DNA of 64,000 bases. Origin: Pirellulales bacterium (lineage in GTDB: Bacteria; Planctomycetota; Planctomycetia; Pirellulales; DATAWG01). The DNA is taken from positions 1-64,000 of the forward strand of contig DATAWG010000102.1 of assembly GCA_036267355.1 (NCBI GenBank), written 5' to 3'. Position 1 is the stretch's first letter. Every line of letters begins with the position of its first letter. Of this stretch, positions 1 through 9,121 are shown in pieces. Under the pieces are notes generated by a model. It did no database searches. It was not told the origin of the DNA and was given only the letters and a program-made list of their open reading frames with translations. Position numbers and translations under genes: made by a program.

Positions 1-217
1 ACTTCGACTTCCACGGCAACGCTGTTCATAACGCACCTTGTAGGGCTGCTTGACCGGAATGCCCCGACCCGCATCTAATCCTAAGCAGCCGAGCAAGCCC
101 GGTTCCGCCGCGTCAGGCACTCAGAAACGGAAGAGCCAAGCATTAGGCGCCATTCCGGCGAGGTTTTTCATGCGCTGGTAGAATGGGGGCAGGCCAGAAC
201 ACTGAAGAGGAATATAT

Positions 218-562
218 ATGCTTCGCGCGATTATCCTTGGTGCCGTTCTTATCCATCCCATTTTATTCCTGACTGTCTTCGTTTGTGGGGCTGTGTTTGG
301 GTCAGGCGATGTTTGGAACGGAGGCACACCCCCATCGTTCGGCTCGCACGGCGGCAACTTGGCGGTGGGCAACTTGTTTACCATCTACTTTATTACGCTT
401 GGGATTGGAGCCTTGGTTAGTACAGCATTCGGAGGTTTTCTTGGTGCTGGAGTACGTCTATTCCTTGCTCGCAACCGTAAAAACTCAACAGGCGCAAGAG
501 ACCGACCAGCAAAGGTCAGAAGGAGATTAGACGGCCGGGAAGTGAGCAAGGATGCCCCCTAG
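218..562 (+). CDS. Small two-helix membrane protein, unknown function
   Basis: This 114-residue protein is not one I recognise. An N-terminal hydrophobic segment (about residues 3-27, rich in I/L/V/F) and a second one (about 51-80) predict two membrane spans, followed by a basic Arg/Lys-rich tail from about residue 83. A GAGG ribosome-binding site sits about seven bases before the ATG, which supports this start. It stands alone at the left end of the window, more than 500 bases from the next gene. An overlapping ORF in another frame (285-530) lacks these features and looks like a shadow. Function is unknown. Confidence 0.55.
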   Translation: MLRAIILGAVLIHPILFLTVFVCGAVFGSGDVWNGGTPPSFGSHGGNLAVGNLFTIYFITLGIGALVSTAFGGFLGAGVRLFLARNRKNSTGARDRPAKVRRRLDGREVSKDAP

Positions 563-1106
563 CCACTTTTCCCTTTAATTTTTTCATACGGTATCACCAC
601 CGGCGCGTGGCGGGAGACACCGAGACACGGAGACACTGCGTAGGCGCGGGCGGCAGAATGTTGGAGTTCACGCCTTAGCATGTCGGCCGCTCGCTTTAGC
701 GTGAACTCCCACAGGGTCGCCGGTGTCAGAGCGGCGGTACGCTTGGGCGATTTGTTGCCCGTTTTTTTGGCAGCCGCTCTTTGCCGGAGGCGCATCGCGC
801 TCCATCGGTCGACGAATAAGAATCGCAATCGCTCCAACGACTTGCGCTATCGTCGGTGACGGGCGACCGAAGTGGAGGCGAATTGACTGCCGCCGTGTGC
901 CATCTATAATCATGCTGGACAGAAATGGAGTTGGTTTCGAGCCGGCCGCTGTTTGCAAACGGCTGCGTACTCAAGATGGTCGTGACACGCGCAGTTTGGA
1001 AATGCCTGGGTAGAAGAAGCTCATTGCGGTCTCGATTGGTGGGCATAGCACACGCAGCGGCTCGCGGCCCAGAGACGATTCCCAGCCCAGGAGAGGGCAT
1101 GCATCT
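563..1106. other. Intergenic region without a convincing gene
   Basis: Several short ORFs cross this stretch on both strands, but none has a recognisable domain, a good ribosome-binding site or plausible composition. The only structure I see is a GGAGACACCGAGACACGGAG-type purine-rich tract near 608-640, a phrase that recurs elsewhere in the window (near 26.7, 42.0, 53.3 and 57.6 kb) and looks like a dispersed low-complexity repeat. Confidence 0.4.
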
Positions 1107-3521
1107 ATGGTCGGCAGTCCAAAGCGATTGGCGAGTTCGGTACGGCGCGCTGCCGGAACTGCCTCGCCGGCCAAGATTCTTCACTCGCATCTCGCAGTGA
1201 TCCAGGCCGCACTGCCGCGAATCGTGCTATTAATTGCGAGCCTTGCCGGTATAGCGATTCCAATCTTGGGGCGAGCCGACCCGGGGCAGCGTGACGCCAA
1301 GGATGCCCAGCCCGCCCCCGCGAACGATGCTCCCGCGAAACCTGACGCCAAGGCGGCGGATGCCAATCCCGTTGCTGCGAATCCCGCCGACAAAAAAGCC
1401 GCCGGCGCAAAGCCGGCCGACGCGCCTCCGGCCGACGCCAATGGGGCTCAGCGCCCCGTCGGGCATTTGATCCGCGTTCCCGTGCCGATCGAGCTCAACG
1501 CCGACACGCGGGTCCGCTCAGCGATTTCGCATTTGCGTGCAACGATGCCCAAAGGCGGTCCGCGGCCGGTGCTCGTGTTCGAATTTGATCCCGAAACGGA
1601 GGGTGGCCGAGGAAGCGATTTCAGTCGTGCCCTAAGCCTGGCCCATATGATCGCGTTGAATCGCGATCTGGCCGGAGTCAAAACGGTCGCCTATATCCCC
1701 AAAACCATCGAAGGCCATGCCGTTTTGGTGGCGATGGCCTGCGAAGAAATCATCATGGCCCCCAACGCCGAAATTGGCGATGCGGGCATCGATGAAACCG
1801 TGATCGGGGCGACCATCCGCAGCGCCTATCAGGAAATTGCCGAAGCCCGAAAAAATATCCCCCCCGCTCTTGCGCTCGGGATGCTCGATAAAAACGTCCG
1901 GGTGCTGAAGGTTCTGACCGAACAGGGGACGGATATCATTCTTGCCAGCGATCTGGACAAGTTGAAGAAACAGCGCGCTGTTCTCAAGACGGAAGAACTG
2001 TCGCCGGTGCCGGGTCTTTATAGCGGAATTCGGGGACGAACCGAATTGGGCTTCGTCAGTTATCTGGCCGACGACCGTCAAGCGGTTGCCAAGGAACTCG
2101 GCTTGGCGCCGAATTCGCTGCGCGACGATCCTTCGCTCGGCGGCCAATGGCAGGCGGTGCGGATTCCCTTGCGGGGCGTCATCACCCAGGCGCTGATCAC
2201 CGAAACGGAGTCGAAAATCCGCGATCAGATCGACAACCACGCCAATTTCATTTGCTTGTGGATCGATAGCGCCGGCGGTTCGCTGGAGCAAAGCCAGCGG
2301 CTCGCCGGCTATTTGGCCGACCTGCCATCGGACAAAGTTCGCACGGTCGCCTATATCCCCGAAAAGGCGCGAGGCGATGCGGCACTTATGGCCATCGCAT
2401 GCGATCAAATCGTTGCCGGTCCCGAAGCAATCATCGGCGGCAGCGGCGACGTGAATATAGATCACGACGATCTGGTGCAAGTCGATCGGATTATCCGCGA
2501 TATCGCCGAGAAAAAGCATATTTCCTGGTCGATCCCCGAGGCTTTGTTCGATCCCGAAATCAAGATCTATCGCTACTCGCAGCGCGATCGTGGGATGCAG
2601 GAATTCGTCTCCCCGGAAGAAATTGCCGCGCGACCCGATGCGGCCGCTTGGAAGCAAGGCGAGATGATCTGGCAGGGGGGCAGCCCCTGGCGCCTGTCCG
2701 GCCAGCGCGGCGAGGAATACGGCTTCGTCTGGCACACAGTCGACAATTTCAACGAGTTCAAACATCTCTACGGCCTGGAAAAGGACGTGCAATTGGTCGA
2801 GCCCGGCTGGGCCGACTATCTGATCAGCGCTTTGTCGTCGCCGAGCATGCTGGGCATCTTGATGTTTCTGGGGCTGGCCGGAGTGATCGCGGAACTCTAT
2901 TCGCCGGGGCTGGGGATCGGCGCGTTTGTGGCGATCGTGGCGTTCATGCTTTATTTCTGGATCTTGCACCTGCACGGCACCGCGGGTTGGCTGGTGGTGT
3001 TGCTCTTCTTGGCCGGAGTGTGTTGCCTGCTGTTGGAGATTTTTGTCTTACCCGGCTTCGCCATATTTGGCTTGGGCGGTGGGCTGATGATCATCGCCTC
3101 GCTGGTGCTCGCCAGCCAAACGTCGCTGCTGCCGCGCAACGACTATCAATGGGAGCAATTGGAAACGACATTGGCGTCGCTAGGCGGGGCGGTCGTGGGA
3201 GCGTTTGTTGCCGCGATCGCCTTCCGGCGTTTCTTGCCGCATGCGCCGGTGTTCAATCGCGTGTTTCTCCAGCCCTTTTCGGGCGAGGAGAGGCAGAATC
3301 TGGCCACGCGCGAATCGCTGGTGGATTTCGCCCATCTCGTCGGCCGCGGCGGCACGACCGTGACGCCGCTGATGCCCTCCGGCAAAGCGCGGTTCGGCGA
3401 CCAGTTGCTCGACGTTATTGCTGACGGCGAGGCGATCGACCGGGGCGAGGCGGTCGTGGTCGTCGAGGTGCGCGGCAACCGGGTGTTGGTGCATCGCGCG
3501 GCGGCGGAACAGCAACGCTGA
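1107..3521 (+). CDS. NfeD-family membrane protein with two ClpP-like domains
   Basis: Long NfeD1-type protein of 804 residues. A signal or anchor segment (about 35-60) is followed by an Ala/Lys/Asp/Pro linker, two tandem ClpP/crotonase-like domains (about 140-310 and 355-510), a block of four or so membrane helices (about 572-670) and a C-terminal OB-fold NfeD domain (about 745-800). NfeD proteins partner with flotillins at membrane microdomains, and an NfeD-short gene and FloA follow directly. In both ClpP-like domains the segment where active homologues carry the nucleophilic Ser reads GHAVLVAMACEE and GDAALMAIACDQ, so protease activity may be lost. The start is supported by AGGAGAGG ten bases upstream of the ATG. 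Confidence 0.88.
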   Translation: MVGSPKRLASSVRRAAGTASPAKILHSHLAVIQAALPRIVLLIASLAGIAIPILGRADPGQRDAKDAQPAPANDAPAKPDAKAADANPVAANPADKKAAGAKPADAPPADANGAQRPVGHLIRVPVPIELNADTRVRSAISHLRATMPKGGPRPVLVFEFDPETEGGRGSDFSRALSLAHMIALNRDLAGVKTVAYIPKTIEGHAVLVAMACEEIIMAPNAEIGDAGIDETVIGATIRSAYQEIAEARKNIPPALALGMLDKNVRVLKVLTEQGTDIILASDLDKLKKQRAVLKTEELSPVPGLYSGIRGRTELGFVSYLADDRQAVAKELGLAPNSLRDDPSLGGQWQAVRIPLRGVITQALITETESKIRDQIDNHANFICLWIDSAGGSLEQSQRLAGYLADLPSDKVRTVAYIPEKARGDAALMAIACDQIVAGPEAIIGGSGDVNIDHDDLVQVDRIIRDIAEKKHISWSIPEALFDPEIKIYRYSQRDRGMQEFVSPEEIAARPDAAAWKQGEMIWQGGSPWRLSGQRGEEYGFVWHTVDNFNEFKHLYGLEKDVQLVEPGWADYLISALSSPSMLGILMFLGLAGVIAELYSPGLGIGAFVAIVAFMLYFWILHLHGTAGWLVVLLFLAGVCCLLLEIFVLPGFAIFGLGGGLMIIASLVLASQTSLLPRNDYQWEQLETTLASLGGAVVGAFVAAIAFRRFLPHAPVFNRVFLQPFSGEERQNLATRESLVDFAHLVGRGGTTVTPLMPSGKARFGDQLLDVIADGEAIDRGEAVVVVEVRGNRVLVHRAAAEQQR

Positions 3522-3634
3522 TCGGGCCGGCCGGCGCCTCGCCACGCGGGCCCACGCAAAACCGCAAGCGACTTAATTCCTCGTATCCGGCTTGGATGCT
3601 GGCTTGCGGTTTGGCGCGTTTGGCAACCCGCAAG

Positions 3635-3666
3635 TTGGCATTCGCGCCCCCGCACTCTGCTATAAT
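3635..3666 (+). promoter_or_regulatory. Candidate sigma-70 promoter for the short NfeD gene
   Basis: A perfect TATAAT at 3661-3666 is preceded by TGC, making an extended -10 element, which is rare by chance in DNA this GC-rich. A TTGGCA lies 20 bases upstream, a long spacer that the extended -10 could tolerate. Transcription would begin near 3673, about 47 bases before the next start codon. Confidence 0.45.
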
Positions 3667-3719
3667 CGAAGCGTTGCGTTGCCCGCGGGTTTTGACGGAG
3701 CGTAGCCAACGATTCGCCT

Positions 3720-4304
3720 ATGGAACCGGTTATTTGGGCAGGTCTGCTGCTGCTCTTGGGTTTGACTTTGGTCATGCTCGAGGTGTTCGTGCCGACCGGC
3801 GGCTTGCTTGGGTTTTTGTCGCTGACGGCGATTCTCTTGGGAATCGCGCTGGCGTTTTGGCAGGGCGGATTAACGTATGGATTCGGGTTCCTGCTCGTGG
3901 CCGCAGTGGCGCTGCCGGCCGTGCTCGGGCTGGCATTTCGGGTTTTGCCGCGTACGCCCATCGGCAGGCGGATATTGCCGGCCGTGCCCACCAGCAAAGA
4001 TGTGCTCCCCGACACCGAAGAGCGGCGGGTGCTACGCGGCTTGGTGGGCAAGATCGGTCAGGCGAAATCGATGATGCTCCCCAGCGGCGCCGTGCTCGTC
4101 GAAGGCCGCACCATCGATGCAGTCAGCGAGGGCATGCCGATCGAACCGGGGCAAGTGGTGCGCGTCATCGAAGTGCGCGGCACGCGGGTGATCGTGCGGC
4201 CGGTCGAACACGGCGAAGAGCAGCCGCCCCGAAGCGCCGAAGACCCGCTTTCTCGTCCGATCGACACGCTCGGGATTGATCCCTTCGACGATCCATTATC
4301 GTGA
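3720..4304 (+). CDS. NfeD-like membrane protein, short form
   Basis: Protein of 194 residues with two or three membrane helices in the first 75 residues (starting EPVIWAGLLLLLGLTLVMLEV, then a Gly-rich GGLLGF turn) and a C-terminal OB-fold NfeD domain (about 110-165, with SGAVLVEGRTIDAVSEG and VRVIEVRGTRVIVRPV). This is the classic short NfeD layout. It lies between the long NfeD protein and FloA, the arrangement expected for a flotillin microdomain module. The long NfeD carries the same C-terminal domain, so the two may be alternative FloA partners. Confidence 0.85.
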   Translation: MEPVIWAGLLLLLGLTLVMLEVFVPTGGLLGFLSLTAILLGIALAFWQGGLTYGFGFLLVAAVALPAVLGLAFRVLPRTPIGRRILPAVPTSKDVLPDTEERRVLRGLVGKIGQAKSMMLPSGAVLVEGRTIDAVSEGMPIEPGQVVRVIEVRGTRVIVRPVEHGEEQPPRSAEDPLSRPIDTLGIDPFDDPLS

Positions 4305-4375
4305 GCGTGGCGTTCGTCGGCTTGACAAGCGATGCCCGCTGCGCGAGACTGCCAGCAATCGGCGGTAAAAACGGG

Positions 4376-4381
4376 TATAAT
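4376..4381 (+). promoter_or_regulatory. Candidate -10 element (TATAAT) upstream of floA
   Basis: A perfect TATAAT hexamer in a GC-rich intergenic region about 100 bases before the flotillin gene. A TTGACA at 4322-4327 is too far away (48 bases) to be its -35 element and no good -35 is at the usual distance, so this is a weak call. Confidence 0.3.
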
Positions 4382-4478
4382 GGGGCGGTAGCCGGCCCGA
4401 GCCGCGCAGGGGTTTGGATTCGCCCGGCCGGGCTTCCATGGATCCGCGGTCGTTCACGAATCGAGATTCGTCATCTCG

Positions 4479-5570
4479 ATGCAATGGCTGCACCTTCTTG
4501 GTGTTGGAATTCCTATGTTGTTGGCAGAAGAAAGTGTCGTGCGGATCGTGATCATCGTCGCGGCGATGTTCATCGTCATTTTCGCATTGTTTCTGGTCGC
4601 CGTGCTCGGGCGGTACTTGCGATTGTGGGTGCAATCGATGGCCAGCGGCGCCGGCATCGGCATTTTCGACCTGTTGGCAATGACATTTCGCAAAGTCGAC
4701 CCGCGCGTGATCGTTCGCAGCAAAATCATGGCCGTGCAATCGGGCTTGGGCGAAGAATCGGGCATTACGACCAAGGCCCTGGAAGCGCACTATATGGCCC
4801 AAGGGCACGTGCCGCTGGTGGTGCGGGCGATCATCGCCGCTCACAAGGCCAAGATGATCGCACTGGATTGGAAGCTCGCGACGACCATCGATCTGGCCGG
4901 CCGCGACGTGCTCGAAGCCGTGCAGACGAGCGTTTATCCAAAGGTGATCGATTGCCCGGCCCGCGGCTCGGGGAAAGAAGCGCTCGACGCCCTGGCGAAG
5001 AATGGAATCCAACTCAAGGTGAAAGCGCGGGTGACTGTGCGGGCCAATTTGAACCAATTGGTCGGCGGCGCCACCGAGCAGACGATCATTGCTCGCGTGG
5101 GCGAGGGGATCGTGAGCGCGATCGGTTCGGCGGAAAAGCATACCGATGTGTTGCAAAACCCCGATCGGATTTCAAAAGCGGTGCTTGCCCGTCGGCTCGA
5201 TTCGCAAACCGCCTTCGAGATCGTGTCGATCGATATTGCCGACGTCGACGTGGGCGACAACATTGGCGCCCGGCTGCAAGCCGATCAGGCCGAAGCGGGG
5301 ATGCGCGTGGCTCGGGCGAACGCCGAGGGACGGCGCACGATGGCCGTGGCGCGCGAGCAGGAAATGGTTGCCCAGATCGAGGAAAGCCGTGCTAAATTGG
5401 TGGAAGCCGAGGCCGAAGTTCCCAAAGCCATCGCGGATGCGATTCGCGGCGGCACGCTCGGTATAATGGATTACTACAAACTGCGAAACGTTCAAGCCGA
5501 TACGGACATGCGGCGCAGCATCGCTGGCGCGGGAACTCCGGCGGCCATGCAGATGTCGCCGAGCACTTGA
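4479..5570 (+). CDS. floA: Flotillin-like protein FloA
   Basis: Protein of 363 residues with an N-terminal membrane segment (about 18-43), then the conserved FloA body: [20 protein letters not shown], an SPFH-like domain (about 75-250, including [20 protein letters not shown]) and a Glu/Ala-rich coiled coil (about 265-330, with repeated EA and AR pairs). FloA proteins scaffold functional membrane microdomains. The length is slightly above the roughly 330 usual for the family, so the Met at 4515 (351 residues) is an alternative start; neither start has a strong ribosome-binding site. The two NfeD genes upstream are the expected genomic partners. Confidence 0.9.
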   Translation: MQWLHLLGVGIPMLLAEESVVRIVIIVAAMFIVIFALFLVAVLGRYLRLWVQSMASGAGIGIFDLLAMTFRKVDPRVIVRSKIMAVQSGLGEESGITTKALEAHYMAQGHVPLVVRAIIAAHKAKMIALDWKLATTIDLAGRDVLEAVQTSVYPKVIDCPARGSGKEALDALAKNGIQLKVKARVTVRANLNQLVGGATEQTIIARVGEGIVSAIGSAEKHTDVLQNPDRISKAVLARRLDSQTAFEIVSIDIADVDVGDNIGARLQADQAEAGMRVARANAEGRRTMAVAREQEMVAQIEESRAKLVEAEAEVPKAIADAIRGGTLGIMDYYKLRNVQADTDMRRSIAGAGTPAAMQMSPST

Positions 5571-5638
5571 TCGGGTGAATCGCAAAAACCCAAGCAGGCA
5601 CCGGCGGCTAGCGCCTCGCCGCTCAGAGGCAGATTCCT

Positions 5639-6409
5639 ATGCATCCTATGCCAATCGCTGCCGCTCCGAACTTTGAAGCTTGGGCCGAGGGAATATTCCT
5701 GTTGATTATGGGCTTTTTGTGGCTCATCAACCGGATATCGACGGCGGTTGAAGTGGCCCGCCGCCCGCCGCCAGTTCGAAGGCCGTTGCAACCGGTGCCC
5801 CCTCCAGCCGATGCGGCGCAACAAGCAGAGTCGATGCCGCGGCAACGGGTCGCGCCGCAAGGCCAGCCGCGGTCGGCCGGTGAATCCATGCAAAACGAAA
5901 TCGACGAATTTCTTCGCCGTGCTACAGGCCGCCGCGACCCCACGCCACAGCCGGGCCAAGCGCAGCGCCAGCGCCCCGCGGCAGGGCGTCCGAGCGTTGC
6001 CGGGGCCAAGGCTGATCCGCGGCGCGTCAGGGCCGCGCCCACGGCGGTGCGAACAAAATCGCCGCCCCCCGCCCCGGTGGAAACGATCGAAACTCCGGAA
6101 GCAATTTCGGAACACGTCAAGCAATTCCTCAGCATGCGCCAGTTCGATCAGCGAACGTCAAATCTCAGCTCGATCGATGAGAAAGAACGGGAATTCGATC
6201 TGAAGCTGAAGCAGACATTCAGCCACGAACTCGGCCATCTCAAGCCCAGCACGTTGGCCGACGGCGGCGATTCGGCCGCGACTGCCGCGGCGCTTCAGCC
6301 GATCCCCGTGAATTTGAATGTGCTTGCGAACCTGTTCCGCAGCGGCACCGATCTGAAACGAGCCATCGCGCTCAACGAAATCTTCCAACGCCCCGAGCAC
6401 CGCTGGTAG
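5639..6409 (+). CDS. Membrane-anchored hypothetical protein
   Basis: Protein of 256 residues that I cannot name. It has one N-terminal membrane helix (about 14-34), a long Pro/Arg/Ala/Gln-rich, probably disordered linker (about 40-155), and a folded-looking C-terminal part (about 160-256) ending in a hydrophobic helix pair with NLNVLANLFRSGTDLKRAI. The closing NEIFQRPEHRW suggests a conserved tail. It follows FloA by about 70 bases in the same direction and may belong to the microdomain transcription unit. Function is unknown. Confidence 0.7.
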   Translation: MHPMPIAAAPNFEAWAEGIFLLIMGFLWLINRISTAVEVARRPPPVRRPLQPVPPPADAAQQAESMPRQRVAPQGQPRSAGESMQNEIDEFLRRATGRRDPTPQPGQAQRQRPAAGRPSVAGAKADPRRVRAAPTAVRTKSPPPAPVETIETPEAISEHVKQFLSMRQFDQRTSNLSSIDEKEREFDLKLKQTFSHELGHLKPSTLADGGDSAATAAALQPIPVNLNVLANLFRSGTDLKRAIALNEIFQRPEHRW

Positions 6410-6464
6410 TGGAATAGGGGCGAGGGACGAGTTTAAACCAGCGCTGCCGCGTCGTTCTTCGCCG

Positions 6465-6538
6465 CCCTATCCCCTCGCTCTATCCCCTCACTCTATCCCC
6501 TCACCCTAACCCCTACCCCCTACCCCTAACCCCTACCC
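6465..6538 (+). repeat. Pyrimidine-rich minisatellite, G-quadruplex-capable on the minus strand
   Basis: The stretch is almost entirely C, T and A, built from repeats related to CTATCCCCTCACT and then CTACCCCTAACCC, and it runs right up to the ATG at 6539. The minus strand therefore carries successive G3-G5 runs separated by two- or three-base TA or TTA loops, a textbook G-quadruplex pattern on the template strand. No ribosome-binding site is present for the downstream gene. Confidence 0.75.
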
Positions 6539-7426
6539 ATGAACCTCGGCTGGATCGGCACTGGCGTGATGGGGCAGAGCATGTGCGGGCATTTGTTGCG
6601 CCGCGGATTTGCCGTGACGGTGTTCAATCGCACGCGGGCCAAGGCCGAGCCGCTGTTGGCTGCCGGCGCTCGATGGGCCGATAATCCCAAGGCTGTCGCC
6701 GAAGCTTCGGAAGTGGTGTTTACGCTGGTCGGTTTTCCTGCCGACGTTCGCGAGGTGGTGCTCGGACCGCAAGGCACATTGGCCGGCAGCCGCCCGGGAA
6801 ACATCTTGGTCGATATGACCACGAGCGAGCCGGCGCTGGCGATCGAAATCGCCAAACAGGCTGCCGAACGGAACGTCGCAAGCCTCGACGCACCGGTGAC
6901 CGGCGGGGACATCGGCGCCCGCGAAGCTCGGCTTTCGATCATGGTCGGCGGCGATCGAGACGTGTCCGAAAAATTGCGCCCTTGCTTCGAAGCGATGGGC
7001 AAAACCATCGTACATCAAGGCGGCCCGGGCGCCGGCCAGCATGCCAAAATGGTGAATCAAGTGCTCATCGCCTCGGGCATGGTCGCCGTCTGCGAGGGAT
7101 TGCTCTACGCGTATCGGGCCGGCTTGAATCTCGAAAAAGTGATGGAATCGGTGTCGTCGGGGGCGGCCGGAAGCTGGTCGCTCACGAATTACGGCCCACG
7201 AATCATCGGCGGGCGATTCGAGCCGGGATTCTTCGTCGAGCATTTTCTCAAGGACATGGGCATCGCCCTGGCCGAGGCCGGCCGTATGGGTTTGGCGCTG
7301 CCCGGGCTGGCGCTGGCCAGGCAGTTGTACATTGCCCTGCGGAGCCAAGGCCACGGCCGCGACGGCACGCATTCGCTGATTCTGGCGCTGGCATCGATCT
7401 CGGGCATCGATTGGAAGAATCGTTAA
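6539..7426 (+). CDS. NAD(P)-dependent beta-hydroxyacid dehydrogenase (3-hydroxyisobutyrate dehydrogenase family)
   Basis: Protein of 295 residues, the normal family length. The N-terminal Rossmann motif [12 protein letters not shown] (4-15) is followed by [11 protein letters not shown], the substrate motif [11 protein letters not shown] (118-128), and catalytic Lys170 in GQHAKMVNQ. The family oxidises 3-hydroxyisobutyrate, tartronate semialdehyde or similar short hydroxyacids; sequence alone does not fix the substrate. The gene stands apart from its neighbours. The start codon abuts a pyrimidine-rich repeat rather than a ribosome-binding site, so translation may be leaderless-like or weak. 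Confidence 0.88.
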   Translation: MNLGWIGTGVMGQSMCGHLLRRGFAVTVFNRTRAKAEPLLAAGARWADNPKAVAEASEVVFTLVGFPADVREVVLGPQGTLAGSRPGNILVDMTTSEPALAIEIAKQAAERNVASLDAPVTGGDIGAREARLSIMVGGDRDVSEKLRPCFEAMGKTIVHQGGPGAGQHAKMVNQVLIASGMVAVCEGLLYAYRAGLNLEKVMESVSSGAAGSWSLTNYGPRIIGGRFEPGFFVEHFLKDMGIALAEAGRMGLALPGLALARQLYIALRSQGHGRDGTHSLILALASISGIDWKNR

Positions 7427-7692
7427 GGCCCCTGCGACCCGCTAAGCTTCATTCTCGGCGGCTGCCAATCTTCGCGGCAAAGGTTTGACGGCTTGAAAAT
7501 GCGCGGTAGGGTTTTACATCGCCGCGCAACGGTGCGATTCCGCTGCGCAGTCCGGCCGTTGCCGATTGCAGCAGTCGGAGGATGTGAAAGAATGAGGATC
7601 GGCACCTCGCGGAGACCGCCTTTTCGAGCCGGTCGGGGCCAATCCCCATTCTTTCAAAAGCGGTTACCCTTGCCCAAGAAGGGCGATTCTGC

Positions 7693-8166
7693 ATGAACGC
7701 TTGTTTCTACGAGCAACCGCAGCTTGACGAACCGGTCGTCGACCGGCCTGCCGTGGTGCTGATCGTCGAAGACGATGTGGCTCTTTCGATGGCTCTCAGC
7801 CTGTCGCTTTCCAAGCAGGGCTTCGAGACGGCCAGCTCCCGGTCCGGCAATCGCGCGTTGGAATTGGCCCGAGAAAAGCGGTTTGCGGCCGTCTTGCTCG
7901 ACCTGCACTTGCCCGATGCCGACGGGCTCGATATTTGTCAGCAATTGGTCGACGATCGCCGCACCTGCGACGTGCCGGTGATCATCATCAGCGGATCGGA
8001 TCGGCCAGACGTTCTGCGTCGCTGCCGGGCGGCGGGCTGCCAGTATTTCATCCGCAAGCCGTACGACCCCAGCACACTGCTGATCGTGCTGCGGCATGCG
8101 ATCGACGAATCGCGGCAATGCGAGAATCCGGAATTCCCCGATTCCGACTTTCCGATGGCGGGCTAG
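7693..8166 (+). CDS. Stand-alone response regulator receiver domain
   Basis: Single receiver domain of 157 residues without an output domain. Key residues are visible: the acidic pair Asp27-Asp28 in VLIVEDDVA, phospho-acceptor Asp70 in AVLLDLHLPDADG, Ser100 in IIISGSD and Lys122 in YFIRKPYDP. CheY-like proteins of this type relay a phosphoryl signal to another protein. There is no histidine kinase next door, so the partner is elsewhere. AAGAAGGG about ten bases before the ATG supports the start. The last 20 residues are acidic and probably disordered. Confidence 0.85.
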   Translation: MNACFYEQPQLDEPVVDRPAVVLIVEDDVALSMALSLSLSKQGFETASSRSGNRALELAREKRFAAVLLDLHLPDADGLDICQQLVDDRRTCDVPVIIISGSDRPDVLRRCRAAGCQYFIRKPYDPSTLLIVLRHAIDESRQCENPEFPDSDFPMAG

Positions 8167-8224
8167 GCATTGGGCTGTTCGGCCTCAATCGCCATCTCCT
8201 ATCGTCAACGGATAGCGCTCGCTC

Positions 8225-8252
8225 TTGCCCGGCGCTGCCGGTGTGGTATCAT
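8225..8252 (+). promoter_or_regulatory. Candidate promoter for the 29-residue basic protein
   Basis: TTGCCC at 8225-8230 and TATCAT at 8247-8252 are separated by 16 bases. Transcription would start near 8259, about 75 bases before the GTG start of the mini-gene. Confidence 0.4.
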
Positions 8253-8334
8253 GGCTTTTCTCCGGACGACTGGGGGACGGAGATCGGGGGAATGATGCAT
8301 TCCCGAGCCCTGAAAACCGTGATAGGAGAACCGC

Positions 8335-8424
8335 GTGGGAGTAAAGAAAACTGGCAAGGGGCGGCGCAAGTTGGGTCGCAAGAAGCGCCGCATGCGGTCG
8401 AAAATCCGCCATCGCAAAGGCTAA
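8335..8424 (+). CDS. 29-residue Arg/Lys-rich mini-protein, possibly a small ribosomal protein
   Basis: A GTG-started 29-codon gene encodes MGVKKTGKGRRKLG followed by RKKRRMRSKIRHRKG; more than half of the residues are Lys, Arg or His. AGGAGAA sits five bases before the GTG, a candidate promoter lies upstream and a stable hairpin downstream (8449-8471), so it looks like a complete gene. Very short, extremely basic proteins of this kind occur as accessory ribosomal proteins (for example the AURKAIP1/COX24-like bS22 and bL37 types), but I cannot assign it to one with certainty. It is too short for ordinary gene callers. Confidence 0.6.
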   Translation: MGVKKTGKGRRKLGRKKRRMRSKIRHRKG

Positions 8425-8448
8425 ATTCGACTGCGCTCTAACAACGAT

Positions 8449-8471
8449 CTCCAGCCATTGCTGGGCTGGAG
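8449..8471 (+). terminator. Hairpin after the mini-protein gene
   Basis: A perfect 8-bp stem (CTCCAGCC at 8449-8456 with GGCTGGAG at 8464-8471) and 7-base loop begin 25 bases after the stop codon. There is no T run after it, so it may act as a 3'-end protecting hairpin rather than an efficient intrinsic terminator. Confidence 0.45.
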
Positions 8472-8706
8472 GCTTCCGGTCAATCATCGGTTGCCGCAAG
8501 GCGCCGGTTTCTGAAAAGCATCGGCTGGCGAGTTCGTGCCTCGACTCTGAGGATTGCGCTGGCGGCTGCGCCGATCGCGCCGGCTCGGCAACGACCAGCG
8601 TCGCCAAAATCACACCGCGCTGAATTTGCACATCGCAGGCCGTGATGTATGGTTGCATGGCCGCAACATGCGGTCGGGATCAGGCGATGACGCGGAGGGT
8701 TCGGCC

Positions 8707-9087
8707 ATGCGCCAACTATCGATCGTATCTATCGTTTGCTGGGGTGCTGCTGCTTTTTCCGGCTGCTGCACGAGCCGCGCGCCGACGCTAGCCGAGGCGC
8801 CGGCCATCTGCTCGCCGATTCAATGCGGTAGCTGTGGCTGCCCGCAGGTTTCGCCCGGAGTGCCAGTTTATGGCTCCGATGGCGTCGCCGCGCCGGTGAT
8901 CGCCGGGCCGAGCGCCGTCCCATCCCTGTCGCCGATTCCCGGAACCACGACGATGCCAGGCTTGGCGCCGGCCCCGAGTTTGGCGCCCATGCCGAGCACC
9001 GCGCCCGGTCCGACCACATTCGCCCCGAGTACGCCGGCGCCCGCCACAAGCCCGTCGGGCAACATTCCGCCATCGACGAGCCCGTAA
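8707..9087 (+). CDS. Small Pro-rich putative lipoprotein
   Basis: The ATG at 8707 has GGAGG eight bases upstream. The 126-residue product begins with a signal peptide, MRQLSIVSIVCWGAAAFSGC, whose FSGC resembles a lipobox, so the Cys at 20 would be lipidated. The mature part starts with several Cys residues (CTSRAP, CSPIQCGSCGC) and continues as a Pro/Ala/Ser/Thr-rich, probably disordered tail containing PxxAPxPS-like repeats. Such short tails are common in planctomycete envelope proteins. It converges on the PVC cytochrome gene, whose stop lies only 35 bases away. I do not recognise a function. Confidence 0.6.
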   Translation: MRQLSIVSIVCWGAAAFSGCCTSRAPTLAEAPAICSPIQCGSCGCPQVSPGVPVYGSDGVAAPVIAGPSAVPSLSPIPGTTTMPGLAPAPSLAPMPSTAPGPTTFAPSTPAPATSPSGNIPPSTSP

Positions 9088-9121
9088 CGTCGGTCGGACC
9101 GAAATCGGAACCGATTGTCGG

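Noticed and set aside
1-60. Possible start of a minus-strand gene running off the left edge (ATG near 35)
   Set aside because: Only about ten codons lie inside the window and no family can be recognised.
1632-2975. 447-codon ORF antisense to the long NfeD gene
   Set aside because: High GC gives long open antisense frames; composition is His/Asp/Arg-rich with no domain, and the sense gene is a clear family member.
4322-4381. TTGACA and TATAAT as one promoter before floA
   Set aside because: The spacer is 48 bases, far from the usable 16-18.
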